In this document: in pieces, positions 25,937 to 34,675 of the stretch | Position numbering within the stretch: position 1 is the first letter of the stretch | Layout: each line of letters begins with the position of its first letter | Assembly: GCA_025808415.1 (NCBI GenBank) | Contig: CP075525.1 | Span: 2,403,501 to 2,467,500, forward strand | Direction: 5' to 3' | Length of the DNA: 64,000 bases | Source of the DNA: Cyclobacteriaceae bacterium | GTDB lineage: Bacteria > Bacteroidota > Bacteroidia > Cytophagales > Cyclobacteriaceae | Program-made: the position numbers and the translations under genes | Notes under the pieces: model-generated | The model's database searches: none | What the model was told of the DNA's origin: nothing | Seen by the model: the letters and a program-made list of their open reading frames with translations, nothing else

Positions 25937-26014
25937 AGTTGTTCGTTCTTGGTTGTTTGTTGTTAGGTGAGTCTAAGTTAACAACGAACAACGAACAACT
26001 AACAACCAACAACT
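25937..26014. repeat. Long inverted repeat of AGTTGTT/AACAACT type between convergent genes
   Basis: A 28-bp left arm (25937-25964) and a 28-bp right arm (25987-26014) pair at 24 of 28 positions around a 22-bp loop. The whole gap between the convergent GH13 and hrpB stops is of GTT/AAC composition and shares ACAACGAACAACGA with 12664-12731. The stem could stop transcription from both sides, though there is no pure T-run. Confidence 0.65.
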
Positions 26015-26018
26015 ATTA

Positions 26019-28484
26019 TTACCTGCGCCTAACCGCTCCCCTCACCGCTTGCGCTGTCCACGGATCATCCGGCCATGAATGCTTGGGGTAACGTCTTTTC
26101 AACTCTTTCTTTACTTCGTGGTAGGTGGTGTTCCAGAAACTTTTCAGGTCTTGTGTAACCTGAACGGGCTTATAACCGGGCGAAAGCAAATGCATGGTTA
26201 TCTTCACCCGACCTTCATTTACAGCAGGGGTGTCAAGCAAACCAAAACATTCTTGTAACCGTACTTCCATCACCGGTGGTTGTCCATTGCTGTTGTACTG
26301 GATTTTAATCAACGATCCACTCGGTACTTCCAGTCGAGCAGGAGCAAGCTCATCAATCTTTCGTTGTAGCTCCCATGGAATCAGCGTGAGCAAAATTGAA
26401 TACCAATCAAGCTTTTGCAGCTCGCTTAATGAATTGATCTGATTTAAAAAAGGCGGAAGCCAATCGTATATGTGATTCAATAAAGATTGATCCGACATAT
26501 CAGGCCATGCCTCATCCTTCCGCCAAACTTTTAAGCTACCCACACGCAACTGCAGCTCACGAATAGATTCAGGGAAACCCAATACACCAATCCCTTCATC
26601 GTGTATGGCCGAGCATAGTATACTGATTCGCTTATCGTCAGGAATTGGCGTAAGCTTTTTCTGTGACAATACAAGATTTCCAATTCGAAATTCCTCTACC
26701 CCTTCAACTACTCCACGTTCTTTGTTCAACCTGACTTCCTGCACCGGTCTGGCAATCAGTTTCAGGTCTTCTTCGTGCACCGGAGCCGCCAGAAATATTT
26801 TTCCTTCACCTGAGCCTGCATCAAGTTGCGCCACCACAATCCATTCGGCATGCATCAGCGGATCGTGAGCAGGAAGTTTTGCAACACGACCGTTCATGAG
26901 TTTATAGCGCTCACTGTGCTTCTCCATTCGCTTGGCAATACGATCAGGGTATGCAAGGGCTAATAATTTCCCAACCTCATAATCACTGACAATTTTATTA
27001 TCGGCTTGTATGGAAAATGATTTTCGCCACGACTGTGCCAAACGTTCGATTCGCTCCAATACGTTCCGGTCGGCCTGAACAAATTCCTTACCTCGCCATT
27101 TTCGCAAAGCCTCAAGGCGTAAGGTAAGATCAGCACTTCCTGAAGCACTTAATGGATCGCGCTCCTCTAATAACGCGGCAACATCGGATGCCAAAGCAGA
27201 TTCATCTGCGCTATTTACCAGCATGTGCGCAATCCGCGGATGTGTTGGCAACTCGGCCATGGCCCGTCCATGTTTTGTTACGCGGTCATCTTCCAAAGCG
27301 CCCAACTGTGTCAATAATTCTTTCGCCTGACTTACCGCTCCTTGTGGTGGAGGTGTTATCCATGTCAACTCATTAACATTTGTTATGCCCCATGCCGCTA
27401 GTTCCAACACCAATGAACTAAGATCGGCTTCCAAAATTTCTGGCTTGCGATTTGGTTGAAGGTTTCGTTGTGTTGCTTCACTCCATAACCGGTAACAAAC
27501 ACCGGGGCCAAGTCGCCCGGCACGGCCCGTGCGCTGATCGGCTGCGTCTTTAGTAACACGAATAGTTTCCAAACGGGTTAACCCGCTACGCGGATCAAAC
27601 TTAGGTACACGTGAAAGTCCTGAATCGATAACCATACGAATACCCTCAATGGTCAGCGATGTCTCGGCAATACTCGTTGCCAAAACAACCTTACGCCTTC
27701 CTTGTGGATCGGGTAAAATAGCTTCTTGTTGTTTTTTGAACGGCAGGTCGCCATACAGCGGAAAAAGAATCACAGGTAAATTTTCCTGCTCCAATAATTC
27801 AACTGTGCGTCTGATTTCGCCCGTACCGGGAAAGAATGCCAGTACATCGCCCTTTTCTTCCATCAAAGCTTTTCGGATTGTCCGTGCCGTATACACAGAC
27901 GCATGAACATCCTTATCATCGCCCAGGTAGTGTACCTCTACCGGGTATTGTTTTCCTTCACTGCTGATGAGCGGGGCCGCTAGTTTTTCTGATAGTGCTT
28001 GCCCATCTAACGTAGCTGACATAATCAGTATGCGCAAATCATCACGCAGCACGTGTTGTGTTTGAATACAAAGCGCTAACGCCAAATCAGCTTGCAGGCT
28101 TCGTTCGTGAAATTCATCAAAGATGACTAGTCCGACATCTTCAAGGGCATTGTCGCATTGAATCATGCGGGTAAGGATTCCCTCTGTAACTACTTCAACA
28201 CGTGTTTGATTGCTTACTTTATTTTCAAAGCGTACACGATATCCAATCTTCTTCCCCACCTCATCCTCCAGTAACGAGGCCATCCGCATGGCCACTGATC
28301 GCGCAGCCAATCTGCGCGGCTCCAGCATGATGATTTTCTTTTCCTTCAGCCAAGGCTCATCCATCAACTCCAACGGCACAAGGGTTGACTTACCCGCACC
28401 GGGTGGAGCTTGTAAGATTACCTTCTTGCTTAGCTCCAAACTTGCCTTTAATGATGGAAGTATCTCCAGAATCGGGTATTGCAT
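26019..28484 (-). CDS. hrpB: ATP-dependent helicase HrpB
   Basis: An 821-residue DEAH/RHA-type helicase from ATG 28484 (MQYPILEILPSLKASL), the family's usual first residues; 12 upstream residues are dropped. Motif I is QAPPGAGKSTLVPLELM, motif II DEFH in VIFDEFHERSLQ, motif III MSATLDG and motif VI QRTGRAGRLGPGVCYRLW. The C-terminal HrpB-specific region ends YHEVKKELKRRYPKHSWPDDPWTAQAVRGAVRRR, the exact signature of HrpB. Its RNA substrate in this group is not known. The gene stands alone. Confidence 0.96.
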   Translation of the reverse strand: MQYPILEILPSLKASLELSKKVILQAPPGAGKSTLVPLELMDEPWLKEKKIIMLEPRRLAARSVAMRMASLLEDEVGKKIGYRVRFENKVSNQTRVEVVTEGILTRMIQCDNALEDVGLVIFDEFHERSLQADLALALCIQTQHVLRDDLRILIMSATLDGQALSEKLAAPLISSEGKQYPVEVHYLGDDKDVHASVYTARTIRKALMEEKGDVLAFFPGTGEIRRTVELLEQENLPVILFPLYGDLPFKKQQEAILPDPQGRRKVVLATSIAETSLTIEGIRMVIDSGLSRVPKFDPRSGLTRLETIRVTKDAADQRTGRAGRLGPGVCYRLWSEATQRNLQPNRKPEILEADLSSLVLELAAWGITNVNELTWITPPPQGAVSQAKELLTQLGALEDDRVTKHGRAMAELPTHPRIAHMLVNSADESALASDVAALLEERDPLSASGSADLTLRLEALRKWRGKEFVQADRNVLERIERLAQSWRKSFSIQADNKIVSDYEVGKLLALAYPDRIAKRMEKHSERYKLMNGRVAKLPAHDPLMHAEWIVVAQLDAGSGEGKIFLAAPVHEEDLKLIARPVQEVRLNKERGVVEGVEEFRIGNLVLSQKKLTPIPDDKRISILCSAIHDEGIGVLGFPESIRELQLRVGSLKVWRKDEAWPDMSDQSLLNHIYDWLPPFLNQINSLSELQKLDWYSILLTLIPWELQRKIDELAPARLEVPSGSLIKIQYNSNGQPPVMEVRLQECFGLLDTPAVNEGRVKITMHLLSPGYKPVQVTQDLKSFWNTTYHEVKKELKRRYPKHSWPDDPWTAQAVRGAVRRR

Positions 28485-28579
28485 AAGGGGTAAAGGTAAT
28501 TCAGAATGAAGAACCCGCATAAAATAAAAAGAGACCTGTAAAACACAGACTTCTTTTTAAATACAATATTAACATTGGC

Positions 28580-31147
28580 TTACTTCGGCTCCAATGCCTG
28601 GTTAATTCGTGTCACCACATCCTGCAAATGGTAGCGGCTCATCTTATCGGTAGTGCCGGGAAGTGCAGCATTGATATCGCTGCGAAGGGCAATCAGGTGA
28701 CCTCGTGCAACTGAAATCACATCACTTTTCTTTGGATCGGCAACCGGTGAAGCCGGTGAGGCATTTGGATTTACAAATCCCTGTCCGCCTGCTGGTGGTG
28801 TAGCGGGTGGGTTTAACAAACTCACCATTTTCTCCACATAAACTTTCTGCAGATTCCTGCGGTACACATCAATTGCTTTTTTTGTACGCAACTCCGACCA
28901 GATGCCTGAACGCATATCGGTGAATAAATCATCAAGGCTATACGCATTACTGGATTGAGCACTGGATTCAATTAGGCGCTGCATGCGTGCGTAATCGTAA
29001 ATGCTGTTTAGCGTGGCTTCCTGAATAGTCTTTACCTGCTCTACACCGGAGCCTGGTCGGATTTTACTGAGCACATCCTGATTCATTAACCATGTTGGCG
29101 TTTCAAAAAGCTGCTTGTTTAAAAAGGTAACCGCATCGCGCTGGATAGCTCGCGGTGTGGGTTCATATACTGCACCTACCTGTTCATACGTTTTTGGCGT
29201 TTCATAAATGCCACCAATGTTTTTGGTAGCATGCCCCATATACCTGCGATACTGTCCTACCACCTGGTTATACATCTCATTGAGCATGGCATACTTCTCA
29301 GCTTCTTCCTTATACCAGTCGGACAAAGAAGGAAGGATGCGCTTCAGGTTTTTGATACCATAATCGCTGGCCAGCATGGCGTTGTTGCCCAGGTCTTCGC
29401 TTTGCGTGCGCGGATCGTAAGGGTTGCTTTCGGTGCCAAACCAATACATGGGATCGTTGGCATGGGAAAGCACCCATTTGTTTAAAATCTTTTTATCTTC
29501 TTCCTGACTTTTTGTGTCGAAGATAGGCTTGTACCCCCACTCAATCGCCCAACGGTCGTACACACCTACACCGGGGAAAAGCAACTCAGCCGGAATATTA
29601 TCTTCAGGTTGAGCTACATAATTGAAGCGGGCATAGTCCATGATGGACGATGTATGTCTGTACTTTTGTAAAAACTCTTTGTCGCGTAATTTTTCTACCG
29701 GTGTAGCAAAGCTTGCTCCAAAGTTATGTCGCAGGCCAAGCGTGTGCCCTACTTCATGCGCAGCCACAAAGCGAACCAGTTGCCCCATCAGTTCATCATC
29801 AAACTTTCGGGTGCGGGCACGCGGATCAACAGCTGCTGTCTGAATCGTGTACCAATTATTCAGCAAGTTCATTACGTTATGATACCACCCAATGTGGCTT
29901 TCCAGTATTTCACCGGTACGTGGATCATGAACATTCGGGCCGTAAGCATTTTGAATATCAGAAGCGAAATAACGAATGAAGGAGTAACGGGCATCCTCCG
30001 TGCTGATGGACGTATCCCCTGCCGGAATAATTTTCGCCTGGATGGCATTTTTAAAACCAGCTTGTTCAAAAGCAACCTGCCAGTCTTCTACACCCTGCTT
30101 TAAGTATTTTCTCCATTTCTCAGGCGTGGCCGGATCGATGTGAAACACAATGGGTTTTATTGGTTCAACCAACTCACCCCGCTTCATCTTCTCAACGTCT
30201 TCAGGTTTCGGTTCCAACCTCCACCGCACGGCAAACACTTCACGCTCGGCACGCTGGGATTCTTCACCGTAAACCGTGTAACCATTCGCAAAAAATCCAA
30301 CACGGTTATCGAACAAGCGTTTACGCATGGGATTTTCCGGAAGTAAAATCATGGAAACATTCATTTCCAGTGTAACAAACCCAGTGCTGGCTCCGGCAGG
30401 CAATTGATTAACGGTTGAAGGCCCGGATGTTTGAGGAGGTAAGTTGGAGGCAAATGTTTTTACTGCCCGTACTTCAGTGTTAATAGGATAAGACCTGATA
30501 CTGGAAATGTAGGAGCGGTCCTTTTGAATGGCTCCTAAACTGAAATTTCTCTTAACAACCGGGCTAAGCGATACCAATTGGTTATCGGCATTGAAAAATT
30601 CGTTGACATTGATCACATAACTTTTACCATTGTTGATGGCCTTGATGTCGAACGCTGAAACAATAGGCTCAACATTCGAATTGCGAACAGCCTCCATGAT
30701 AGGCGCTGTGGAGTCGCCACTGGCATTGATGTACAAAACCGCCCTTAAAAAAAGCTTGTTATTAGGCCCCTTTTCCCAACGCAACACCTGGCGGTTCCTT
30801 TCTTCGCCACCATACCCGGCACCGGTTGGTGCTTTGGCGATACGTGTTACCGCCATAAATTCTTTATCAAGTATAGCCTCCTCAATTTCAAAGAAATAAT
30901 CATCATTAACCTTATGAACAGTGAATAAACCTTGTTGTGTTTTGGCTTTGGCTGTGATCACCTGGTTATAGGGTTTTAGGGCTCCGGCATTGCGTGCTTT
31001 GGCCGTGTCGGCTTTTGGTGCTACCGGTTGTTGGGTTGGCGTTGAAGATGGCGCTGCCTTTGATTTCTTTTGCGCCTGTAAGGGATGTAATACAGTTAGG
31101 GCAAGCATGATTAACATTCCTGTCACCCACTTTATCTTTTTCATCAT
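28580..31147 (-). CDS. Zinc-dependent metalloprotease, DUF5117/DUF5118 type
   Basis: An 855-residue exported protein from MMKKIKW (ATG 31147 or 31144), with a signal peptide ending HPLQAQ. The active site HEVGHTLGLRHN is at residues 464-475, giving the metzincin-type HExxHxxGxxH zinc site. The region before it (FYDRVGFFANGYTVYGEESQRAEREVFAVRWRLEP-like, then PITPIVFHIDPATPEKWRKYLKQGVEDWQVAFEQAGFKNAI) is typical of the large Bacteroidota family annotated as zinc-dependent metalloprotease with DUF5117 and DUF5118 domains. The C-terminus has a Pro/Ala-rich stretch. It is likely periplasmic or surface-located; substrates are unknown. Confidence 0.9.
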   Translation of the reverse strand: MMKKIKWVTGMLIMLALTVLHPLQAQKKSKAAPSSTPTQQPVAPKADTAKARNAGALKPYNQVITAKAKTQQGLFTVHKVNDDYFFEIEEAILDKEFMAVTRIAKAPTGAGYGGEERNRQVLRWEKGPNNKLFLRAVLYINASGDSTAPIMEAVRNSNVEPIVSAFDIKAINNGKSYVINVNEFFNADNQLVSLSPVVKRNFSLGAIQKDRSYISSIRSYPINTEVRAVKTFASNLPPQTSGPSTVNQLPAGASTGFVTLEMNVSMILLPENPMRKRLFDNRVGFFANGYTVYGEESQRAEREVFAVRWRLEPKPEDVEKMKRGELVEPIKPIVFHIDPATPEKWRKYLKQGVEDWQVAFEQAGFKNAIQAKIIPAGDTSISTEDARYSFIRYFASDIQNAYGPNVHDPRTGEILESHIGWYHNVMNLLNNWYTIQTAAVDPRARTRKFDDELMGQLVRFVAAHEVGHTLGLRHNFGASFATPVEKLRDKEFLQKYRHTSSIMDYARFNYVAQPEDNIPAELLFPGVGVYDRWAIEWGYKPIFDTKSQEEDKKILNKWVLSHANDPMYWFGTESNPYDPRTQSEDLGNNAMLASDYGIKNLKRILPSLSDWYKEEAEKYAMLNEMYNQVVGQYRRYMGHATKNIGGIYETPKTYEQVGAVYEPTPRAIQRDAVTFLNKQLFETPTWLMNQDVLSKIRPGSGVEQVKTIQEATLNSIYDYARMQRLIESSAQSSNAYSLDDLFTDMRSGIWSELRTKKAIDVYRRNLQKVYVEKMVSLLNPPATPPAGGQGFVNPNASPASPVADPKKSDVISVARGHLIALRSDINAALPGTTDKMSRYHLQDVVTRINQALEPK

Positions 31148-31290
31148 AGCAATGGATTTGAAAACGCAAGAATGAAGAAACACACCGGAGAAATCAAACA
31201 GAATAGTTACCGTGTATACTGAAATTATTTAAGCGGTAAATGTTAAATGGATAAACCTGAGGTATTACTTGAGAAACCTCTACCGGTCTT

Positions 31291-32136
31291 CTACATATCA
31301 TTTGGTGCATGAAAGGCCAGTAACGGGATATTGGTATAATATGAAAACTTCTTGGTGATGCTTGGGTTGTATATTTTTTCAAACAGGTTACGCTTACGGG
31401 TAGACAGAGCAATCATATTTACCTGGCTTTGTTCAATAAGCGCATCAAGCCCGGCATTGACATGCGCATCACTGATTACCTTTCCGCTGATTTTCCCATA
31501 TCCTGTCAGCAATCGGATTTCTATGGCAAACTTATCAACAACTGCTTTCTCTTCCTCAGTTTCCTCAGCACCAACCACCACATGACCAAAAACAACCTCG
31601 GCACCAAACGCTTTGGCTAACCCCACCAACTGTTTTGCTCCTTCAATATCGCTGTAGGCAAAGTTTGTGGCGAAGAGTATCCTTTTGGGTGTTTGGTAAC
31701 TTAAGCCTTGAGGAATACACAACACTGGGCATGCTGCTTTTTCAATAACAGAGGCCGTATTGCTGCCAAACAAAACATTCACAACTTTGCTGGCACCTTG
31801 GGTACCCATAACAATCAGGTCAGCTTTTTTCTCACCGGCTAACGAAACGATTTCACTAACCACATCCCCAACCGTCACCTGAACAGCACAAGAAACCGAT
31901 GGAAATTCTGTCTTAACGGTTTCGGCTATTGTGTTTAATTTTTCGCGATAAATTTTGGTAACGCGTGCAGTATCCTCGGCAACTACTGTTTGCAGGGCAC
32001 TTTGTACAGAAACGGGTGGGCTATAAACCGACATGACCAGCAAACCTGCTCCTATTGCATTGGCCGTCTCAACGGCATACTCTAAAGCATGGGAAGCATT
32101 TTCAGAAAAATCAGTAGGAACAAGTACCAGTTTCAT
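31291..32136 (-). CDS. Universal stress protein with two UspA domains
   Basis: A 281-residue tandem Usp. Domain 1 (1-145) begins KLVLVPTDFSENASHALEYAVETA and has the ATP-binding pattern VMGTQGASKVVNVLFGSNTASVIEKAACPVLCIP, with G-2x-G-9x-G-S/T. Domain 2 (150-281) begins KRILFATNFAYSDIEGAKQL, but its nucleotide motif is changed to LSTRKRNLFEKIYNPSITKKF, so it probably does not bind ATP. Such unequal tandems are common in Bacteroidota. The cytosolic role is in stress survival; the precise partner is unknown. Confidence 0.92.
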   Translation of the reverse strand: MKLVLVPTDFSENASHALEYAVETANAIGAGLLVMSVYSPPVSVQSALQTVVAEDTARVTKIYREKLNTIAETVKTEFPSVSCAVQVTVGDVVSEIVSLAGEKKADLIVMGTQGASKVVNVLFGSNTASVIEKAACPVLCIPQGLSYQTPKRILFATNFAYSDIEGAKQLVGLAKAFGAEVVFGHVVVGAEETEEEKAVVDKFAIEIRLLTGYGKISGKVISDAHVNAGLDALIEQSQVNMIALSTRKRNLFEKIYNPSITKKFSYYTNIPLLAFHAPNDM

Positions 32137-32185
32137 GATTTCAATTTACCTTTTAATTGGCAACAGCACCGTAATTTTGAAACAT

Positions 32186-32893
32186 TTAAACGCGAGCCGC
32201 CAGCTTGAAGTAAATAGGCAACACCATCCGTTGCCTTACCGGCTTACCGCGTTGTTTGGCAGGTGTCCACGGTGGCGCACTTTGTATAATCCGCAAAGCT
32301 TCTTCATCGCAACCGGCTCCAATGCCTTTCACCACAACAAAATTGGTTAAGGTGCCATCTTTATCCACTACAAATTCAACAAATACTTTTCCTTCAATAT
32401 TCATTCGCCTGGCCTGTGCCGGATAATTAATGTTTTTGGAAACATAATCGTAAAAAGCGGCCATACCGCCTTTAGGTGCTGCACTCTGCTCTACCACCAG
32501 GAATATCTTGTCGGTTTCTTCTTCCTCCACCTGCACTACAGGCGCTGTTTCAATGGTAAACTCCTGCGAAACGGTAGTGTTGGTTACATCAATATCAAAT
32601 TGTACTTTAATCTCTTCTTTAATCTCCTCCTGGTTCGGCACTTCTACAATACGGGGCTGCTGCAAAACAGGTGGCGGTGGTGGCGGGATTTCGGTCTGCG
32701 GAACATCCATCACTTCTTCAAAATCGGAAGTCTGAAGGGCAACAACTTTTTGCTCTACTTTCTCAGCGGTACGCCATTCAAATGCTGCAATCACCAGCAA
32801 TAGCGTAATGATTAAACTGATATTGAAAATGACAGGCCTGATCCTTTCGAGGTCTGCATGATTGGTTTTTTTGGGTTCATGAAAGAGGCCCAT
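32186..32893 (-). CDS. TonB-family energy transducer
   Basis: A 235-residue TonB-like protein. A short cytoplasmic N-terminus, one membrane helix (VIFNISLIITLLLVIAAFEW, residues 21-40), a periplasmic Pro-rich linker (TEIPPPPPPVLQQPR) and the TonB C-terminal domain (about 145-235). The last has YPAQARRMNIEGKVFVEFVVDKDGTLTNFVVVKGIGAGCDEEALRIIQSAPPWTPAKQRGKPVRQRMVLPIYFKL, which has all conserved positions of the Bacteroidota branch. It would pass proton-motive force to TonB-dependent outer-membrane receptors. ExbB/ExbD are not adjacent. A hairpin lies immediately before its start. Confidence 0.93.
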   Translation of the reverse strand: MGLFHEPKKTNHADLERIRPVIFNISLIITLLLVIAAFEWRTAEKVEQKVVALQTSDFEEVMDVPQTEIPPPPPPVLQQPRIVEVPNQEEIKEEIKVQFDIDVTNTTVSQEFTIETAPVVQVEEEETDKIFLVVEQSAAPKGGMAAFYDYVSKNINYPAQARRMNIEGKVFVEFVVDKDGTLTNFVVVKGIGAGCDEEALRIIQSAPPWTPAKQRGKPVRQRMVLPIYFKLAARV

Positions 32894-32894
32894 G

Positions 32895-32929
32895 GTTTGT
32901 GGTTTTTATTAAACGATTTTACCACAAAT
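32895..32929 (-). promoter_or_regulatory. Hairpin directly before the tonB start codon
   Basis: GTTTGTGGT (32895-32903) can pair with ACCACAAAT (32921-32929), giving eight Watson-Crick pairs and one wobble around a 17-base AT-rich loop. In the mRNA it ends one base from the ATG at 32893, where it could affect initiation. Regulation is not shown. Confidence 0.35.
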
Positions 32930-32996
32930 CGTAAAGACCGGACATGATGTTTGTTAGTGAACGGGATGATTATTGGCAGCGATTGATCTATATCAA

Positions 32997-34007
32997 CTAC
33001 TGCTTCGTCTCTTCCCTGCCATTAGGGTATTTAGCAAACCTGCCCCTGTTGCGCGCGTGAACATGTTCATAACTGGGCCAAGGCCAACCGCCAAATTGAG
33101 TTTGTTGGTATTCCCGAAACGCCTCTTGTATATCGGCTTGTGTGTTGCCCACAAAGGGACCGTGTTGAACTACGGGCTCGTTAATAGGTTTGCCTTGTAA
33201 AAGCAGGAAATAACTATGGCTCAAACCATTCTTGAGTGATGTTATTTTATCAGCATAGAGCTCAACCGCCTGATGTTTCAAAAACTCCCGGCCGGCAATT
33301 TCCACTGAATCGCCTTCATAGAAATATAAAGACCGATTGGTCCCGGCAGATGCGGTCGGCAACGACCACACGGCACCGGGCTCCATCCGAATGGTCCAAA
33401 TGGCCACTTCATTTTCAGGATTGGCCGCCCAGGAATCAGGCGCAGGGGAAGGAGCATGAACATCACCGATTTTCCCTGCCATTACTTTTACGGTTGTTGA
33501 TTTACCGCTTTCATCTTTAAAATTAACCTCAGGAATCTCATCACTCCAGAGCATAGCAAAGTAGGGATCAGCTTTCTTTTTTGATTTAGGCAAGTTCAGC
33601 CATACCTGGAAAAGCTCCAATGGATTTCCCTTATCCTGATGTATCAATGGAAACATTTCACAGTGCTGCACACCCTTACCAGCAGTCATCCACTGAACGT
33701 CACCAAAACCAAAGCGCCCGGCAGCACCCAGCGAATCGGAGTGATCGATAAATCCTTTTGTGGTGATGGTTACCGTTTCAAAACCGCAATGCGGGTGAGC
33801 CGGAAACCCCGGAACCTGTGTACCATGATACATCCGCCAACCTTCTTTGTTGGGCGTAAAATCCTGGCCGATTGACCTTCCGGATAAGGAGGCTGCCGGC
33901 CCCATCACTTCATTACCTTTCGGGTAGTCGTCATGATGGTGCACGCAAAACAAAAAAGGATCTTGCGTTTGCCAGGGGAAGCCAAGGGGCTTTATGCTTT
34001 TTATCAT
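32997..34007 (-). CDS. Pirin-family cupin protein
   Basis: A 336-residue protein with two cupin domains. The N-terminal pirin core includes [59 protein letters not shown] and [18 protein letters not shown]. The metal ligands are His in PAHPHCGFE, His in DHSDS and the His/Glu of VQHCEMFP. The C-terminal cupin ([27 protein letters not shown]) and the tail [24 protein letters not shown] are typical of Bacteroidota pirins. Some pirins have quercetin 2,3-dioxygenase activity; the role here is not known. It is a single gene. Confidence 0.92.
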   Translation of the reverse strand: MIKSIKPLGFPWQTQDPFLFCVHHHDDYPKGNEVMGPAASLSGRSIGQDFTPNKEGWRMYHGTQVPGFPAHPHCGFETVTITTKGFIDHSDSLGAAGRFGFGDVQWMTAGKGVQHCEMFPLIHQDKGNPLELFQVWLNLPKSKKKADPYFAMLWSDEIPEVNFKDESGKSTTVKVMAGKIGDVHAPSPAPDSWAANPENEVAIWTIRMEPGAVWSLPTASAGTNRSLYFYEGDSVEIAGREFLKHQAVELYADKITSLKNGLSHSYFLLLQGKPINEPVVQHGPFVGNTQADIQEAFREYQQTQFGGWPWPSYEHVHARNRGRFAKYPNGREETKQ

Positions 34008-34089
34008 GTCAGTTGTGTGTTGATCTTAATCAAATATCAAGTGTTAGTTCAGTCGGTTATTAACCCCGAACGGATAAAAAAGGTTTATG

Positions 34090-34419
34090 TCAGCGCCAGC
34101 TAAAACTCTCATAGGTAATCCCGTTATCGCTCAGTAATTTTTGGATGTCGGAATAGCATGTATTGGTATTGAATTTTACGGCAAGCGAGTTCAGTAAATC
34201 CTCCTTGTTTTTACCGGCCAGGTTAAAGTACCCAAACAAAAAATCAACCCCCGCTGGAGGAATCGTCAGCACATATTCATAATCCGAATCGCCCCAATAT
34301 TCCTCAACCCGTTTGCCGATATCATATCCGTCAATAATGAGTTTATCCCCATCGAAATAAGCCTCAATACTAACCTTAATATCAGGCGCGCTATAGGTAA
34401 ATAATGAAATACTTTTCAT
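34090..34419 (-). CDS. Small hypothetical protein
   Basis: A 109-residue soluble protein from ATG 34419 (MKSISLFTYSAPDIKVSIEAYFDGDKLIIDGYDIGKRVEEYWGDSDYEYVLTIPP). No signal peptide or membrane segment is seen. It looks like a small alpha/beta cytosolic protein with a strand-rich N-terminus followed by a helix (NKEDLLNSLAVKFNTNTCYSDIQKLLSDNGITYESFSW). I do not recognise the family. It stands alone between the pirin gene and the deaD leader. Confidence 0.6.
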   Translation of the reverse strand: MKSISLFTYSAPDIKVSIEAYFDGDKLIIDGYDIGKRVEEYWGDSDYEYVLTIPPAGVDFLFGYFNLAGKNKEDLLNSLAVKFNTNTCYSDIQKLLSDNGITYESFSWR

Positions 34420-34552
34420 TACGCTTCTGGTTTTACACAAAATATGTTGAAGGTATTTTTGACAATGACTACAGATACTTCTGTCATAAAGCTGATAAAC
34501 CGTATAAGCTCCCTAATTTAAGCAAGCATGCGGCTTTACCGATTATTAAGCC

Positions 34553-34560
34553 TACCTTTG
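34553..34560 (+). promoter_or_regulatory. -7 promoter element for deaD, giving a long leader
   Basis: TACCTTTG matches TAnnTTTG. Transcription would start near 34567, giving a leader of about 110 bases before the ATG at 34676. Cold-shock RNA helicase genes in other bacteria also have long leaders. A palindromic element fills this leader. Confidence 0.55.
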
Positions 34561-34566
34561 TAGAAT

Positions 34567-34666
34567 CTTAACATACGGGATTTGCAACGTCATCCCCCAT
34601 CCGATTGGCATCGGGCACACACGGGATCTCTTCGCAATGACGTTGTTTTGCAAACCTTAACATACG
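34567..34666. mobile_element. MITE-like palindromic element with 11-bp flanking direct repeat in the deaD leader
   Basis: CTTAACATACG occurs at 34567-34577 and again at 34656-34666. Between them are 78 bp with inverted ends (CAACGTCAT at 34585-34593 and ATGACGTTG at 34637-34645). Read on the minus strand it holds CGTCATTGCGAAGAGATCCC, the style of dispersed GTCATTGCGA palindromic repeats known from many bacteria. The direct repeat looks like a target-site duplication, suggesting a small non-autonomous insertion directly after the deaD promoter. No coding sequence is present. Confidence 0.55.
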
Positions 34667-34675
34667 AAACATTAC

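Noticed and set aside
25911-26018. CRISPR-like array from the AACAACG repetition
   Set aside because: The units are 7-8 bp without spacers of constant length and form an inverted repeat; no cas genes are present.
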